Origin: Nitrosospira sp. | GTDB lineage: Bacteria > Pseudomonadota > Gammaproteobacteria > Burkholderiales > Nitrosomonadaceae | DNA length: 6,828 nucleotides | Reading direction: 5' to 3' | Assembly (NCBI GenBank): GCA_030453055.1 | Contig: JAKDLC010000108.1 | Coordinates: forward strand, 1-6,828 | In this document: positions 6,612 to 6,828 of the stretch, one piece after another | Layout of the letters: each line of letters begins with the position of its first letter | Numbering within the stretch: the stretch's first letter is position 1 | The notes under the pieces: model-generated | Database searches by the model: none | What the model was told of the DNA's origin: nothing | Seen by the model: only the letters and a program-made list of their open reading frames with translations | Made by a program: the position numbers and the translations under genes

Positions 6612-6828
6612 GAACAGGAGCTGGCGCCGGGTTTTATTCCCCGCAGTCTGCTCTGGCGCGACAGTGTTGTTACTGTCGTCCCATTCCCATGGGCAGGCCC
6701 TGCCTCAACTGGCCCAGTCCCAATTTGGCCAGTCCCAATTTGGCCAGTCCCAATTTGGCCAGGGTCGCGAAACATCGCCCGGCGCCACCGGGGAGGGTGG
6801 GTGGAGAATCATTCCCCGGATGATTTTG
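6583..6828 (+). CDS. PEP-CTERM system-associated outer-membrane protein (5' part only)
   Basis: Only the first 82 codons are in the window; the frame is open to the right edge. An N-terminal signal peptide is visible: basic SWRR (12-15), a hydrophobic stretch (about 17-31) and a probable cleavage after GQA (37-39). Next comes a Gln-rich segment with three QSQFG repeats (45-59), then a Gly-rich linker, then GGWRIIPRMIL. In the XrtA-associated outer-membrane family (a predicted beta-barrel usually encoded right after the autokinase), the mature domain starts with a similar WRI-P motif. The family call therefore rests on that motif, the signal peptide and the gene order, and the decisive barrel part is outside the window. 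ATG 6583 is chosen for its well-spaced GGAGG; ATG 6598 is the alternative. Starting at 6583 gives a 29-bp overlap with the kinase gene, which suggests coupled translation. Confidence 0.72.
   Translation, partial: MVIITMKAFENRSWRRVLFPAVCSGATVLLLSSHSHGQALPQLAQSQFGQSQFGQSQFGQGRETSPGATGEGGWRIIPRMIL
6715..6759 (+). repeat. Three exact 15-bp tandem repeats in the outer-membrane protein gene
   Basis: The unit CAGTCCCAATTTGGC occurs three times without a mismatch, in frame, encoding QSQFG each time. A degenerate partial copy (CTCAACTGGC) precedes it and a CAG follows. The unit is a multiple of three, so copy-number change by slippage would alter protein length but keep the frame. Confidence 0.95.

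Noticed and set aside
6593..6775. 60-codon minus-strand frame with GQIGT repeats
   Set aside because: The repeats are only the reverse reading of the QSQFG-coding tandem repeat. No other support for a gene.

Overview
The window is ordinary bacterial chromosome, with dense coding and mixed GC/AT content. Protein-level features point to a Gram-negative betaproteobacterium. The combination of an XrtA/PEP-CTERM exopolysaccharide cluster with these protein variants would fit a Nitrosospira-like member of the Nitrosomonadales. That assignment is inference from family resemblance, not from a search.

Left part (1-2888): two housekeeping units face away from each other. On the minus strand, tsaE (tRNA t6A biosynthesis ATPase) is followed by amiC (periplasmic cell-wall amidase). 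The amiC reading frame runs off the left edge of the window, and its start most likely overlaps the end of tsaE. On the plus strand lies queG (epoxyqueuosine reductase). The E. coli chromosome has the same divergent layout (queG <-> nnr-tsaE-amiB-mutL), except that nnr is absent here. The roughly 220 bp between tsaE and queG hold several short inverted repeats, including a 6+3+6 palindrome.

Middle (2889-3266): 378 bp without a convincing gene. It holds a bulged inverted repeat, a near direct repeat at about two helical turns, and a weak promoter candidate. It is the probable control region of the next cluster.

Right part (3267-6828, all plus strand): the first four genes of an exosortase (XrtA)-type exopolysaccharide locus. 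In order they are a Wza-like outer-membrane export lipoprotein, a Wzz-like chain-length determinant, a detached BY-type tyrosine autokinase with a C-terminal tyrosine cluster, and the start of a PEP-CTERM-associated outer-membrane protein that runs off the right edge. The first three would make up the polymer length-control and export machinery: autokinase and chain-length protein at the inner membrane, export lipoprotein at the outer membrane. The fourth gene probably starts inside the kinase gene, with its Shine-Dalgarno sequence inside the codons for the kinase's tyrosine tail. It carries three exact 15-bp in-frame repeats just after its signal peptide.

I found no RNA gene, mobile element, CRISPR array or broken gene. 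The cluster is a recognisable known system rather than an undescribed one. The most distinctive local points are the buried start of the fourth gene, its tandem repeat, and the structured leader before the cluster.
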